Assembly: GCF_024323335.1 (NCBI RefSeq)
Contig: NC_066585.1
Span: 183,476,294-183,540,293, forward strand
Length of the DNA: 64,000 bases
Origin: Lathyrus oleraceus
Taxonomy: Eukaryota; Streptophyta; Magnoliopsida; Fabales; Fabaceae
Direction of reading: 5' to 3'
The translations under genes and the position numbers were made by a program. A model generated the notes under the pieces. It saw only the letters and a program-made list of their open reading frames with translations. It did not search any database and had not been told where the DNA came from. The number at the start of each line of letters is the position of its first letter. The stretch's first letter is position 1. Shown here piece after piece: positions 21,547-30,192 of this stretch.

Positions 21547-22256
21547 CAATAAAGATGGAAGTGGAACACGGTGTATACCACGCACTCCTGAGACTAGGAT
21601 TCGAGATGTATATCTCGCCAATCCTAGCTCTCGCCATCATCCAATTTATCCACTTTGCTCTATCAAACACTCATTCAAATCTTTCTCAAACGTCCATCAA
21701 TACTTGATCTAGGTCAAGTCATTTTCACAACAAAACTCAAAATACCTAATTCTCATTTAATACCTTTTTTCAATAAAGATGGAAATGGAACATGGTGTAT
21801 ACCATGCACTCCTGAGACTAGGATTCGAGATGTATATCTCGCTCATCCAAGTTCTCGCCATCATCCAATTTATCCACTTTGCTCTATCAAACACTCATTC
21901 AAATCTTTCTCAAACGTCCATCAATACTTAATCTAGGTCAAGTCATTTTCACAACAAAACTCAAAATACCTAATTCTCATTTAATACATTTTTTCAATAA
22001 AGATGGAAATGGAACATGGTGTATACCATGCACTCCTGAGACTAGGATTCGAGATGTATATCTCGCTCATCCAAGTTCTCGCCGTCATCTAAAATTGTCA
22101 ATGCGGTTTCTTCAAACCCTTTCTCAATCAAATTCAAAAATACTTAATCTCTATTAAACACTTTTGCAAATAAAGATGGAAATGGAACATGGTGTATACC
22201 ATGCACTCCTGAGGCTAGGATTCGAGATGTATATCTCGCCAATCCTAGTTCTCGCC
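21547..22256 (+). repeat. 224-bp tandem array in the 5' LTR
   Basis: Units starting CAATAAAGATGGAA and containing ACACGGTGTATACCACG/ACATGGTGTATACCATG, GGATTCGAGATGTATATCTCG and TCTCGCC begin at about 21547, 21771, 21995 and 22166 (spacing 224, 224, 171). The first two units share a 3' half with CTTTGCTCTATCAAACACTC. CATGGTGTATACCATG and CGAGATGTATATCTCG are palindromes. The 3' LTR has the same array at 39833-40542. Confidence 0.88.
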
Positions 22257-22663
22257 ATCACTCAAAGCACATCCAACCAATCAAACTCTTTTTTTCTCGC
22301 CGCCGTGCGACCAATCAAAAACCTTTTAAAATGAAAGATGTATTGTCATAAGAGATATAAAACAATGTTTCGGCCACGATTGTTGAGTAGAGATAGTTGA
22401 CGCTTTTCCGAATGTAGATTTGCAAATCCTAACACCTAAGTACATATTGCATGACAACTCTAGGGCAGAGCTTCCCCATTTCTTTTAGACCTTCCGTGCG
22501 TCTCCGATCTTGTGGTATGTCAATCCGTCCTATTGCAAAGAGGTAACTGCCTAAGACTCGATTCAGCGAGCTGCGACACCTGCTGCTAGGACGTGAACAC
22601 ATTGCCCACTCTCCTTTGACACAACTGGTGTCTTCCTTTGTAAGTCCATGTTCAGATGGCAAT

Positions 22664-23046
22664 CCCTATGTAGCCGAACTACGGCAACTCTGATTCTCAT
22701 ATTCAGATGAAATACGTAGGCACAAGATGCGATGTCTTGCCGAGTTTGACTAACAACTAACAACTAATCCTTGTTTGCTTTCGCCCTCGTTGCGATCCTT
22801 TCTCTCGCCCTCGTTGCGATCGAGACCTTCCCTTTCTCTTGCCCTAGTTGCAATCGAGACCTTTGTTCCCGTCGTTAGCTGAACTACGTTTTGCTCTGAT
22901 TCTCATTCCCGATGAGATACGTAGGCATAAGACGCGATGTCTTAGCGAGCATACATCTCTTTCACCCATAGGTAGCCGAGCTACGAAGACTCTGATTCTC
23001 ATTCCAGATGAGATACGTATGCAATGGATGCGATATCTGTGCGAGT
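22664..23046 (+). repeat. Three-copy GATGAGATACGTAGGCA repeat in the 5' LTR
   Basis: A unit TAGCCGAACTACG..CTCTGATTCTCATTC..GATGAGATACGTAGGCA..GATGCGATGTCTT occurs three times (about 22671-22745, 22875-22950 and 22974-23046), separated by GCCCTCGTTGCGATC repeats at 22780-22860. The short overlapping open frames on both strands here arise from the repeats. Confidence 0.8.
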
Positions 23047-23286
23047 CATTTTCTTTGACCCTTTCTTTTAGTAAATAGTACATTAGATAAACACACACCC
23101 TTTAGACAAGAACAAGAAGAGTGGATCCCGTAGAGTACTACGGATGCGTAGGGGTGCTAATACCTTCCCTTCGCATAATCGACTCCCGAACCCAAGATTT
23201 GGTTGCGAGACCTTGTCTTTTCCTTTCCTCTCTTCAGGTTTACTTCGAGCGTTTCCTTTCCCTCCTTTGGGATAAATAACACACGG

Positions 23287-23296
23287 TGGCGACTCT
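23287..23296 (+). promoter_or_regulatory. U5 copy of the first ten primer-site bases, 5' LTR
   Basis: TGGCGACTCT 75 bp upstream of the identical start of the primer-binding site at 23362. The same motif is kept in the 3' LTR (41573-41582), the solo LTR (9322-9331) and element C's LTR (46685-46694). Confidence 0.65.
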
Positions 23297-23361
23297 TCTG
23301 TCACTTCTTTCTCGCCGGTTGTTTTTTTTTGCACCTCTGTATTTTTTCAGGTTGCGACAGC

Positions 23362-23379
23362 TGGCGACTCTGCTGGGGA
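23362..23379 (+). promoter_or_regulatory. Primer-binding site of element A
   Basis: TGGCGACTCTGCTGGGGA, starting two bases after the LTR end (23359). It begins with TGG for pairing to a tRNA CCA end. Ogre elements are described as using a tRNA-Arg primer; I infer the same here from the family, not from a tRNA sequence in the window. Confidence 0.85.
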
Positions 23380-24271
23380 CCCGGTTTCCCTAAGCGAGTC
23401 CCTCCTAGCTTTTGTAGATTTCTTGTTTGTTGGGTGTTTATGCTTTTGTACAGTCGTCTACTTTCCGCATTTACCTACTTTATCTTATTGCATTCGTGTA
23501 CATATGTTTGTTGTATCTGTGGGTTCTGTGGGTTGTTTGTTTGTTGGGTTGGGACTGTTCTATGAGAGATAAGCCCACTACCCAGGCTTGAGTGTACACA
23601 TAGGTGTTAGAGTGGATAGTCATGAGGCTTGCGTGGTATGTTGCTACGTTAAGTCGTTCATGAGACCCACATTCCAGACGAGGTTTCTGTTGGATATATT
23701 CTGTCCTATGGGTGTTCCATAACGACAGATATTCCTTTAGAAATCATCGACTCTGGTGACCATTTCCCGAGAACTCAGTCGAGGCCTCTCCTCCGAGACG
23801 CGTTTATGTTAGCTCTGGTGGGCGCATTCTCGTTGCTCAATCCGAGGACCCCGAGACTGGGAACTTGCTTTAGGATATCCTGTTGAGGGGAGTCAGCAGA
23901 GGTCTTTTATCCCGTAATAATGCCAAACCTTCAGTGGTAAACGTATTATTCTCGACTGAAGGGCTAAAGCTGACAAACTTCTGTTCTTAGAACCTACCAG
24001 TGAGGGGCGGGCTAAATTCAGGAAACCTTAACCTCCAACCAACCCGGTTTTCTGGAGCAGAGTTTTGATCTTATATTATATTCTTCAGTGGGTTTTCTCT
24101 TCAGACAGTGCAACCCGACAGTTGCTCAAGCAGATACAACAATCCTGATTTCCATGTCACTGCATTGCATCACATTATTCTGCATTCATATCATTTAACA
24201 CATGTTTATCCATTTCTAGGGGGTTTACATCTTTTTCTTGATTCCGGTCGGGGTTCTTTTGTTTTTCTACG
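23380..24271 (+). other. Leader between primer site and ORF1 of element A
   Basis: About 0.9 kb of non-coding leader. Small upstream open frames occur (for example 24108-24344), but none is conserved that I can tell. Long leaders upstream of ORF1 are usual in Ogre. Confidence 0.6.
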
Positions 24272-26122
24272 ATGGACATTGGCAGAAAGAGACACGTCGC
24301 CTACAAGTTTCCTGTGGTTTGTTTGGAGCCTATTCAACAGATGACGAAGTTAATGAATCACGATTCTCTAGAAGGATTCCGGAAGGAGTACGGTTTGATT
24401 CTAAGTTTCGTCACGGTTCTTTCCAAGGATCAACATGATGCTCTCTTCACACTGCTGCAGTTCTATGACCCTCCATTGAGGTGTTTCACTTTCCCGGATT
24501 ATATTTTGGTCCCTACTTTGGAGGAGATTTCCAGTTTTCTCAGAGTTCCTATCAAGTCACAATTGTTATTCTACAGTTCTGAGTTTCTTCCCGATCTCAG
24601 CATGGTTGCTTCGGCCACATATTTGGGGAAATCAGTCTTGAAGGATAATATGTGTCAGAAGGGAGGAGTCAGTGGTTTTCATTTGAGTTTCTTACTGGGA
24701 GAAGCAAAGAAGAAACTTGAAGATGGTGACCAGAGGGGTTTCAATGCTGTGTTGGCTCTTTGTGTGTATGGGATGGTCCTGTTCCCTAATGTTGCCAAAT
24801 TTGTGGACATGGACGCAATACGCCTTTTTGTGTTGGGTAATCCAGTGCCGACCTTGTTGGGAGATTTCTTTCATTCGGTGCATCACAGGAATGAGAATAG
24901 AAGAGGAGGATTGGTGAATTGTTGTGCGCCTTTGTTTTATAAGTGGTTCGGTTCTCACCTGCCCAAATCAGGAGCGTTCGTTGATGTCGAGGACTCGTTG
25001 AGTTGGTCGAAGAGATTGATGGGGTTGAGAGCTGAAGATATTTCTTGGTGGTCTGACCGGAGCTTGCTTCGGGCGGATATTATTCACAGTTGTGGGAACT
25101 TCCCAAATGTACCGTTGGTAGGAAGAAGAGGAGGAATCAACTATAATCCTTCTCTAGCGGTTAGACAGTTTGGATATGCTTTAAGAACTCCGCCTTTGGA
25201 AAAGGATGTGGAAGAATCTCTGTTTTTCCATTCTTCGCCTGATTTGACTGTATCCCGTAAGGCAGCTGAGGCCTGGCTCAAGGTGATCAAGAGAGGAAGA
25301 ACTGTGCTTGAAAAAGGAGATTGTAGAACTTACCCTCAGTATGGAGAGTGGCTTCAAGGAAGAGTCGAAGAGTTGGGTCTGCCGTTTCCTATAGAAGAAC
25401 CTTTGTATCCACCTACTCTTGCGCAGTCAACAATGGTGAGCCGAGAGGAGTATGACAAATTGAAGAAAGCCATGGAGGAGCTTCAAATTGAAAACTCGGA
25501 GTTAAGTGTGAAGTTGCAAGACTATATGCATCAATTCCATGAGGCAGAATATCAGAAGGGGGAAGCCGTCAGATTGCAAGGGGAAGTAGAAAGGAAATTA
25601 GCTGTGGAGGTGGACTTCTTCAGGAAGACAGACAAGGCCTTGGGATCATCCAGTTCTGAGTTGAAGCGAGTCAAGCAACAATTAATGGATGCTCATGGTA
25701 AATTGGCAGGGTGGCAAGAGCAATGGGATGCATTTTCAACTTCTCGGAAGGAAAAGGAGGAGGAGATGGTGACCGAACTGACTGGTCAGATGGAGAAATT
25801 GAAGACTTTGCTGAAGGAGAAGAACAATGAGCTTCTGTGCGCCCGTTCTACCAATGGTTACATCACCGATCAACTCAATGAGGCTCGAGGACAGATTGAA
25901 GAACTCAAGGTGTTGGCAGGTTTGAAGAAATCCAGACTTGAAGAGGTATTCGGAGAAGATGATGGGAATTACTACAGAGAGCACATCAACGAGTTGGATG
26001 GAGTTATTCACCAGAGGAATCTGCTTATCCGGCGTTTGATAGAATTCCCATATCATCCTGACACGATAGCATTGCTGGCTGAAGTGAGGAGCAGTCCTCA
26101 GGGTTTGTACACAGGAGGCTGA
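24272..26122 (+). CDS. Ogre ORF1 protein (plant-mobile-domain-like N-terminus plus coiled coil)
   Basis: 616 codons, uninterrupted, starting M-D-I-G-R-K-R-H. ORF1 upstream of gag is the feature that separates Ogre from other gypsy elements; its function is unknown. Residues about 20-350 form a globular alpha-helical region (W-S-D-R-S-L-L, G-I-N-Y-N-P-S-L-A-V-R-Q-F-G-Y) like the DUF7745/aminotransferase-like plant mobile domain seen in many plant transposon-linked proteins (from memory of the family). Residues about 390-565 are strongly heptad-like and Glu/Lys/Leu-rich (Y-D-K-L-K-K-A-M-E-E-L-Q-I-E-N), predicting a long coiled coil for oligomerisation. I see no zinc finger, signal peptide or transmembrane segment. 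It is intact although gag and pol downstream are damaged. Confidence 0.85.
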   Translation: MDIGRKRHVAYKFPVVCLEPIQQMTKLMNHDSLEGFRKEYGLILSFVTVLSKDQHDALFTLLQFYDPPLRCFTFPDYILVPTLEEISSFLRVPIKSQLLFYSSEFLPDLSMVASATYLGKSVLKDNMCQKGGVSGFHLSFLLGEAKKKLEDGDQRGFNAVLALCVYGMVLFPNVAKFVDMDAIRLFVLGNPVPTLLGDFFHSVHHRNENRRGGLVNCCAPLFYKWFGSHLPKSGAFVDVEDSLSWSKRLMGLRAEDISWWSDRSLLRADIIHSCGNFPNVPLVGRRGGINYNPSLAVRQFGYALRTPPLEKDVEESLFFHSSPDLTVSRKAAEAWLKVIKRGRTVLEKGDCRTYPQYGEWLQGRVEELGLPFPIEEPLYPPTLAQSTMVSREEYDKLKKAMEELQIENSELSVKLQDYMHQFHEAEYQKGEAVRLQGEVERKLAVEVDFFRKTDKALGSSSSELKRVKQQLMDAHGKLAGWQEQWDAFSTSRKEKEEEMVTELTGQMEKLKTLLKEKNNELLCARSTNGYITDQLNEARGQIEELKVLAGLKKSRLEEVFGEDDGNYYREHINELDGVIHQRNLLIRRLIEFPYHPDTIALLAEVRSSPQGLYTGG

Positions 26123-26515
26123 GTCCTGATTATTGCTCCTCCTTTTACTTATTGCTTTGTTGTTGTGTGGTGATGATCCACAGGCTTGTTGTGGAGATCC
26201 TCTTTTGATGTACCTTCGGCTAAGGCCCCTTTCCTTGAACTTGTTTGTATGGTGGTTTCCCTTTATTGCATATTGATCTCGGAAGTTTATCCATGACTCG
26301 GTCTTCTTGCACTATTCACCTGATGTGAGACTGGAATCAAGGGGGTAGAATACCTTTTGGAAGTGATAAATATGTCATTGCATCAACATATTCATTTGCA
26401 TATTCTTGCATAACAGGTGTCGCTGCGGTGTTCTCATATTATTTGGTGTTCCACTAGCAGGATAGCTGATTCAGGAATTCACCGGTACGGTACCTGCAGA
26501 AACCAGCAGAAAGCT
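26123..26515 (+). other. Spacer between ORF1 and gag of element A
   Basis: 393 bp without an open frame, T-rich, with TGCATATTCTTGCATAACAG|GT at about 26398-26419 that resembles a splice acceptor. Splicing of ORF1 to gag is not established for Ogre, so this is only a possibility. Confidence 0.5.
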
Positions 26516-28408
26516 ATGGAGGGTCTACAAGCAGAACTTGCTGAGATGAGGGTCCGCATGAACCAATTCATGGATGTGGTTTAGGGAGTAGCTCAAGGAC
26601 AGCAAGAGATTAGACAAATGATACAAAGGAATCCCGCAACTACTCAACCAGAGGTCGTGACTGATCCTCCAATTGCAGAGGTTAATGGACCGGGGCCTGT
26701 CCCGATCCCACATAACAACCACGATCAACAACCCATTCACGATGATCAAGATGATCAGTTCTTGCTGCCAGAGGACTTTGGTTTGGGCCATGGTATGGAT
26801 CCCATGTTCAGGAGATTAGAGGAGAGGCTGAAGGCGGTAGAAGGACAAAACCCCCTGGGGGTAGATGTTTCTGACTTGGGATTGGTCCCAGGCGTGAGGG
26901 TCCCACCAAAGTTCAAAGTCCCAATCTTCGACAAGTACAATGGTAGCTCTTGCCCGAAGACCCATGTGCAAGCTTACTTCCGAAAGATGGTTGCATACTC
27001 TGATGACGAGAAGCTACTCATGTACTTCTTCCAGGACAGTCTAGCTGGGGCATCCCTGGAATGGTACATGAGGTTGGATAGAGCCCATATCCGTTGCTGG
27101 AGGGATTTGGCGGAGGCTTTTGTGAAGCAATACCAGTATAATGCAGACATGGCCCCGGACAGAACTCAACTCCAGAACCTGTCTCTTAAAAGCAATGAGT
27201 GCTTCAGGGAATACGCTCAACGCTGGAGGGAGACAGCTTCCCGTGTTCAACCTCCCATGTTGGAAAAGGAAATGGCCAACATGTTCATGAATACGTTTCC
27301 TGGACCTTACCTGGAGCGTCTGGTGGGGTGCAATGCCTCCAACTTTGCTGATGTGGTCTCTACCGGAGAGAGGGTAGAAAATTACCTGAAGACCTACAAG
27401 AGCCACAATGGAGGTGGATCTTCATCAGGAGTAAAGAAGCCTTTTATGGGAGGACAAAAGCAGAGGGAAGGGGGTGTGAATTCTGTGTCTTCATATCAAA
27501 ATAGGAATAACCAAGGGAATAACTTTCAAAACTATCATCGGCAACCGTTTGTTGCAGCTGTGACTATTCCGGCTGCAGCACCACTACAACAACAACCACA
27601 ACGTCAGCAAACTCAGTATCAACAACAACAACAACCAGGTAACAGACCCGCCTATCAACAGAGGAAGAGGATGATGGACCGGCGTTTCGACACTCTTCCA
27701 ATGTCGTACGCTCAGCTGCTTACAAGTCTTCAACAGCTACAACTTGTGCAGTTACGCACTCTGGCTCCTCCTGTTGGTAGACTTCCGGTGGGTTACGATG
27801 CCAATGCTAGGTGTAGCTTCCACTCAGGGGCACTTGGCCACAATATTGAGAACTGCAAAGCTTTTAAGCACGTAGTTCAGGACCTCATTGATTCAAAGGC
27901 TATCAGCCTTGCACCGGCTCCAAATGTCGTCAACAATCCCATGTCACAACATGGTGGTGCAAACGTGAATATGCTGGAAGAGGAAGCCAAGTCCGTTAAG
28001 GATGTGTTGAAGTTGAAGACCCCGTTGCTGGAAATTAAGGAATGCTTGCTGAAGGCCGATGTTTTCCCCGGTTGTGGGAAAGGTTGTTTGGATTGCGCTA
28101 CACAGGGTAAGGATTGCTTGAAGCTGCAGCAGGGTATCCAGGTCTTGCTTGACAATGGTACCCTCCAAGTTGAAGACTTGTTTGTCAAAGAGTTTGCTGA
28201 AGGGGTAGTTGAAGAGGTGTTTGAAGATGCTGTTGAAGAATTCACAGATGTTGTTCCTGCTGATTGTGTATTTCCCATTGATGTATTTAATTTTTCAAAT
28301 GTTGTTGCTGATATACCAAACAATGTGTCTGATTTTGATGTAACTGAACTTGATTCCGGTGTTCCGGATGTTTTTGTTTCAATGAATGAGATTCCTGAGT
28401 ATGACTAG
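26516..28408 (+). pseudogene. Element A gag with premature stop
   Basis: The family-like start is ATG 26516 (M-E-G-L-Q-A-E-L-A-E-M-R), but codon 23 is TAG (26582-26584), followed by G-V-A-Q-G-Q-Q-E in the same frame; a CAG-to-TAG change is the simplest explanation. An internal Met at 26618 gives a 596-codon open frame. The gag domain (retrotrans_gag) spans about residues 75-260 counted from 26618 (P-K-F-K-V-P-I-F-D-K-Y-N-G, W-Y-M-R-L, F-R-E-Y-A-Q-R-W-R). A Gln-rich linker (27580-27650) and a zinc knuckle C-S-F-H-S-G-A-L-G-H-N-I-E-N-C (about 27810-27855) follow. TAG at 28406 ends the frame although coding-like sequence (P-V-P-P-V-R-P-T, A-I-P-W-H-Y-G-G) continues to about 28600. Confidence 0.85.
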
Positions 28409-28532
28409 GATGTCGCTACTATCACCATCTTTTACCCGACTAATCAGATCAGTGTGCCAGAAGCACAACCAGTGCCACCAGTGCGACCGACCGCCATGAC
28501 AATCACAACCCCTGGTCCTTTACCTTTCACAA

Positions 28533-29936
28533 GTGAAAGGGCCATTCCGTGGCATTATGGGGGGAGTGTATACACACACGATCATGGGGGTGGAACGACC
28601 TTTGAAGGTAAAAGAGGGTCAAAAGTCTGAACTCGAAGTTGAAGGTCCCGCAGTGGACAATGTTGGTGGAATCGGGCGATTCACCAGGAGTGGCAGACTA
28701 TTCTCGCCACCCGTTACCCAAACTGAGAGCACTGATGTTGCGGCGAAAGCCAAAGGCAAGCAAGTCGTGAATGAGGGTACCTCTGCACCACAGACTGGTT
28801 CTGAGCCTACTTTTGCGAAGGATGTGGATGAGCTTCTGAGAATCATAAAGAAAAGCGACTATAAAGTAGTCGATCAGTTGATTCAGACGCCGTCTAAGAT
28901 ATCCATTCTCTCACTCCTATTGTGTTCAGAGGCACACAGGGAGGCACTTCTGAAGGTCCTTAATGCTGCATATGTGCCTCAGGAGATCTCAGTAAACCAA
29001 CTAGAAGGGATCATTGCAAATGTTCATGCAAGCAACGGGTTGGGTTTTACTGATTCTGACTTAACACCAGTTGGACGCAACCATAACAAAGCTTTGCATA
29101 TCTCAATGGAATGCAAAGACACCGTGTTATCTCATGTTCTGGTGGATACAGGTTCCTCTCTCAATGTGCTACCCAAGAGAGCCCTGTCAAGGTTAGAAGT
29201 AGAAGGTTTGGTTTTGAAGCCTTCTAATCTCGTGGTGAAAGCCTTCGATGGTTCTAAGAGGTCGGTGTTTGGAGAGGTAGAATTGCCAATTCAGATTGGA
29301 TCACAAACGTTCAACACCGTATTCTATGTGATGGATATCAGTCCCTCGTACAGTTGCCTTCTGGGTCGTCCTTGGATCCACAGTGCTGGGGCAGTCTCAT
29401 CAACACTGCATCAAAAGATCAAGTTCCCAGTCAATGGAAGAATTGTCACCGTCTGTGGTGAGGAGGACATACTGGTAAGTAACCTGTCTACCTTCAAGTA
29501 CGTAGAGGTAGAAGGTGAAATTCATGAGACTCTCTGTCAGGCCTTTGAGTCAGTTCAGATCAAGGACGCAGCTCCGGTGGAAGGGGTTAAAGCAGGAGCC
29601 CCTATCTCATCTTTCAAGCAGGCGCAAGCCTTGGTAGATTCAGGTGTTGCTCCCGGTTGGGGACGTCTGTTGGAATTACCAATGAAGGACGACAAGTTCG
29701 GGATTGGGTATCAACCGGCGCTGACTTCTACAACTTCAGCACTTCAGACTCATCAGGGGCCGATTACTTTCTCCAGTGCTGGCGTCATCCAATATGGCCA
29801 GATCTCTGCGATCAACGATGAAAATGGAGATAGTGATTGCGACATCGACAACTGGGTGCGTCCGAGGATCCCTGGTGAAGTCATCAACAATTGGTCTTCC
29901 GAGGAATTTGTCCAAGTCACTCTTCTAGAGGAGTAA
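28533..29936 (+). CDS. Element A aspartic protease region (end of gag-pro)
   Basis: 467 codons open; the first 25 or so are probably out of register, because the gag frame (phase differs) continues to about 28600, so a frameshift lies at about 28560-28625. The aspartic protease fold shows L-V-D-T-G-S-S-L-N-V-L-P with catalytic Asp205, V-K-A-F-D-G-S flap-side residues and C-L-L-G-R-P-W-I-H near residue 280. The enzyme would process the polyprotein. The frame ends at TAA 29934-29936, which is inside the predicted intron donor (G|GTAA type); splicing at 29932/30193 joins it in frame to the RT exon. D-T-G is intact, unlike in element C. Confidence 0.85.
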   Translation: MKGPFRGIMGGVYTHTIMGVERPLKVKEGQKSELEVEGPAVDNVGGIGRFTRSGRLFSPPVTQTESTDVAAKAKGKQVVNEGTSAPQTGSEPTFAKDVDELLRIIKKSDYKVVDQLIQTPSKISILSLLLCSEAHREALLKVLNAAYVPQEISVNQLEGIIANVHASNGLGFTDSDLTPVGRNHNKALHISMECKDTVLSHVLVDTGSSLNVLPKRALSRLEVEGLVLKPSNLVVKAFDGSKRSVFGEVELPIQIGSQTFNTVFYVMDISPSYSCLLGRPWIHSAGAVSSTLHQKIKFPVNGRIVTVCGEEDILVSNLSTFKYVEVEGEIHETLCQAFESVQIKDAAPVEGVKAGAPISSFKQAQALVDSGVAPGWGRLLELPMKDDKFGIGYQPALTSTTSALQTHQGPITFSSAGVIQYGQISAINDENGDSDCDIDNWVRPRIPGEVINNWSSEEFVQVTLLEE

Positions 29937-30192
29937 TTTTTCTTTGTTTTATTCATGCATGTCCAAGTCTTACGTTCCGCCCAGGGCGTAATGACTCATT
30001 GTAGGGCTTATCTATGTGAATACCTGCATTGTTTATCATAAATGAAGGACGTCTTTTGCATTCAAAATCTTGTTCACTGATTTTCTATTTTTACAGTTTT
30101 CAAAATTTCAAAAGAATAAAAATATTTGGCAATGTTTTGTTTAGTTTTCACTCACTGTTCACACTCATAAGCACATACCATCACTCATGCAG
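29933..30192 (+). other. Predicted intron between protease and RT of element A
   Basis: 260 bp, starting GTAATTTTTC and ending CACTCATGCAG. Removing it eliminates the protease stop codon and joins the two frames in phase (exon 1 ends two bases into a codon, exon 2 supplies the third). An upstream acceptor TTTTTACAG at 30096 would also keep the frame (164-bp intron). The distal site is preferred because element C has the matching GTAATT...ATGCAG at 57614-57360 (minus strand, 255 bp). Partial splicing of this intron has been reported for pea Ogre. Confidence 0.8.

Larger units (their letters stand above)
17747..23359 (+). repeat. 5' LTR of element A
   Basis: 5,613 bp, matching 36041-41645 almost base for base. 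It contains, in order, a 'GACTTT..GGTCAAC' rich stretch (about 18210-18400), a captured antisense gene fragment (18509-18900), unassigned sequence, a GC-rich GAGAGCGATTGAGAGAGA repeat (20365-20530), the conserved block (21103-21177), a 224-bp tandem array (21547-22256), three copies of a GATGAGATACGTAGGCA-type unit (22664-23046), and the U5 motif (23287). Small open frames in it are not conserved proteins. Confidence 0.93.

Noticed and set aside
22844..23098. Paired open frames on both strands of the LTR (about 80 codons each)
   Set aside because: They arise from short repeats with few stop codons in either direction, and are copied in both LTRs with no resemblance to known proteins.
23362..23379. 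tRNA gene fragment
   Set aside because: It is only the primer-binding site complementary to a tRNA 3' end; no cloverleaf can be formed around it.
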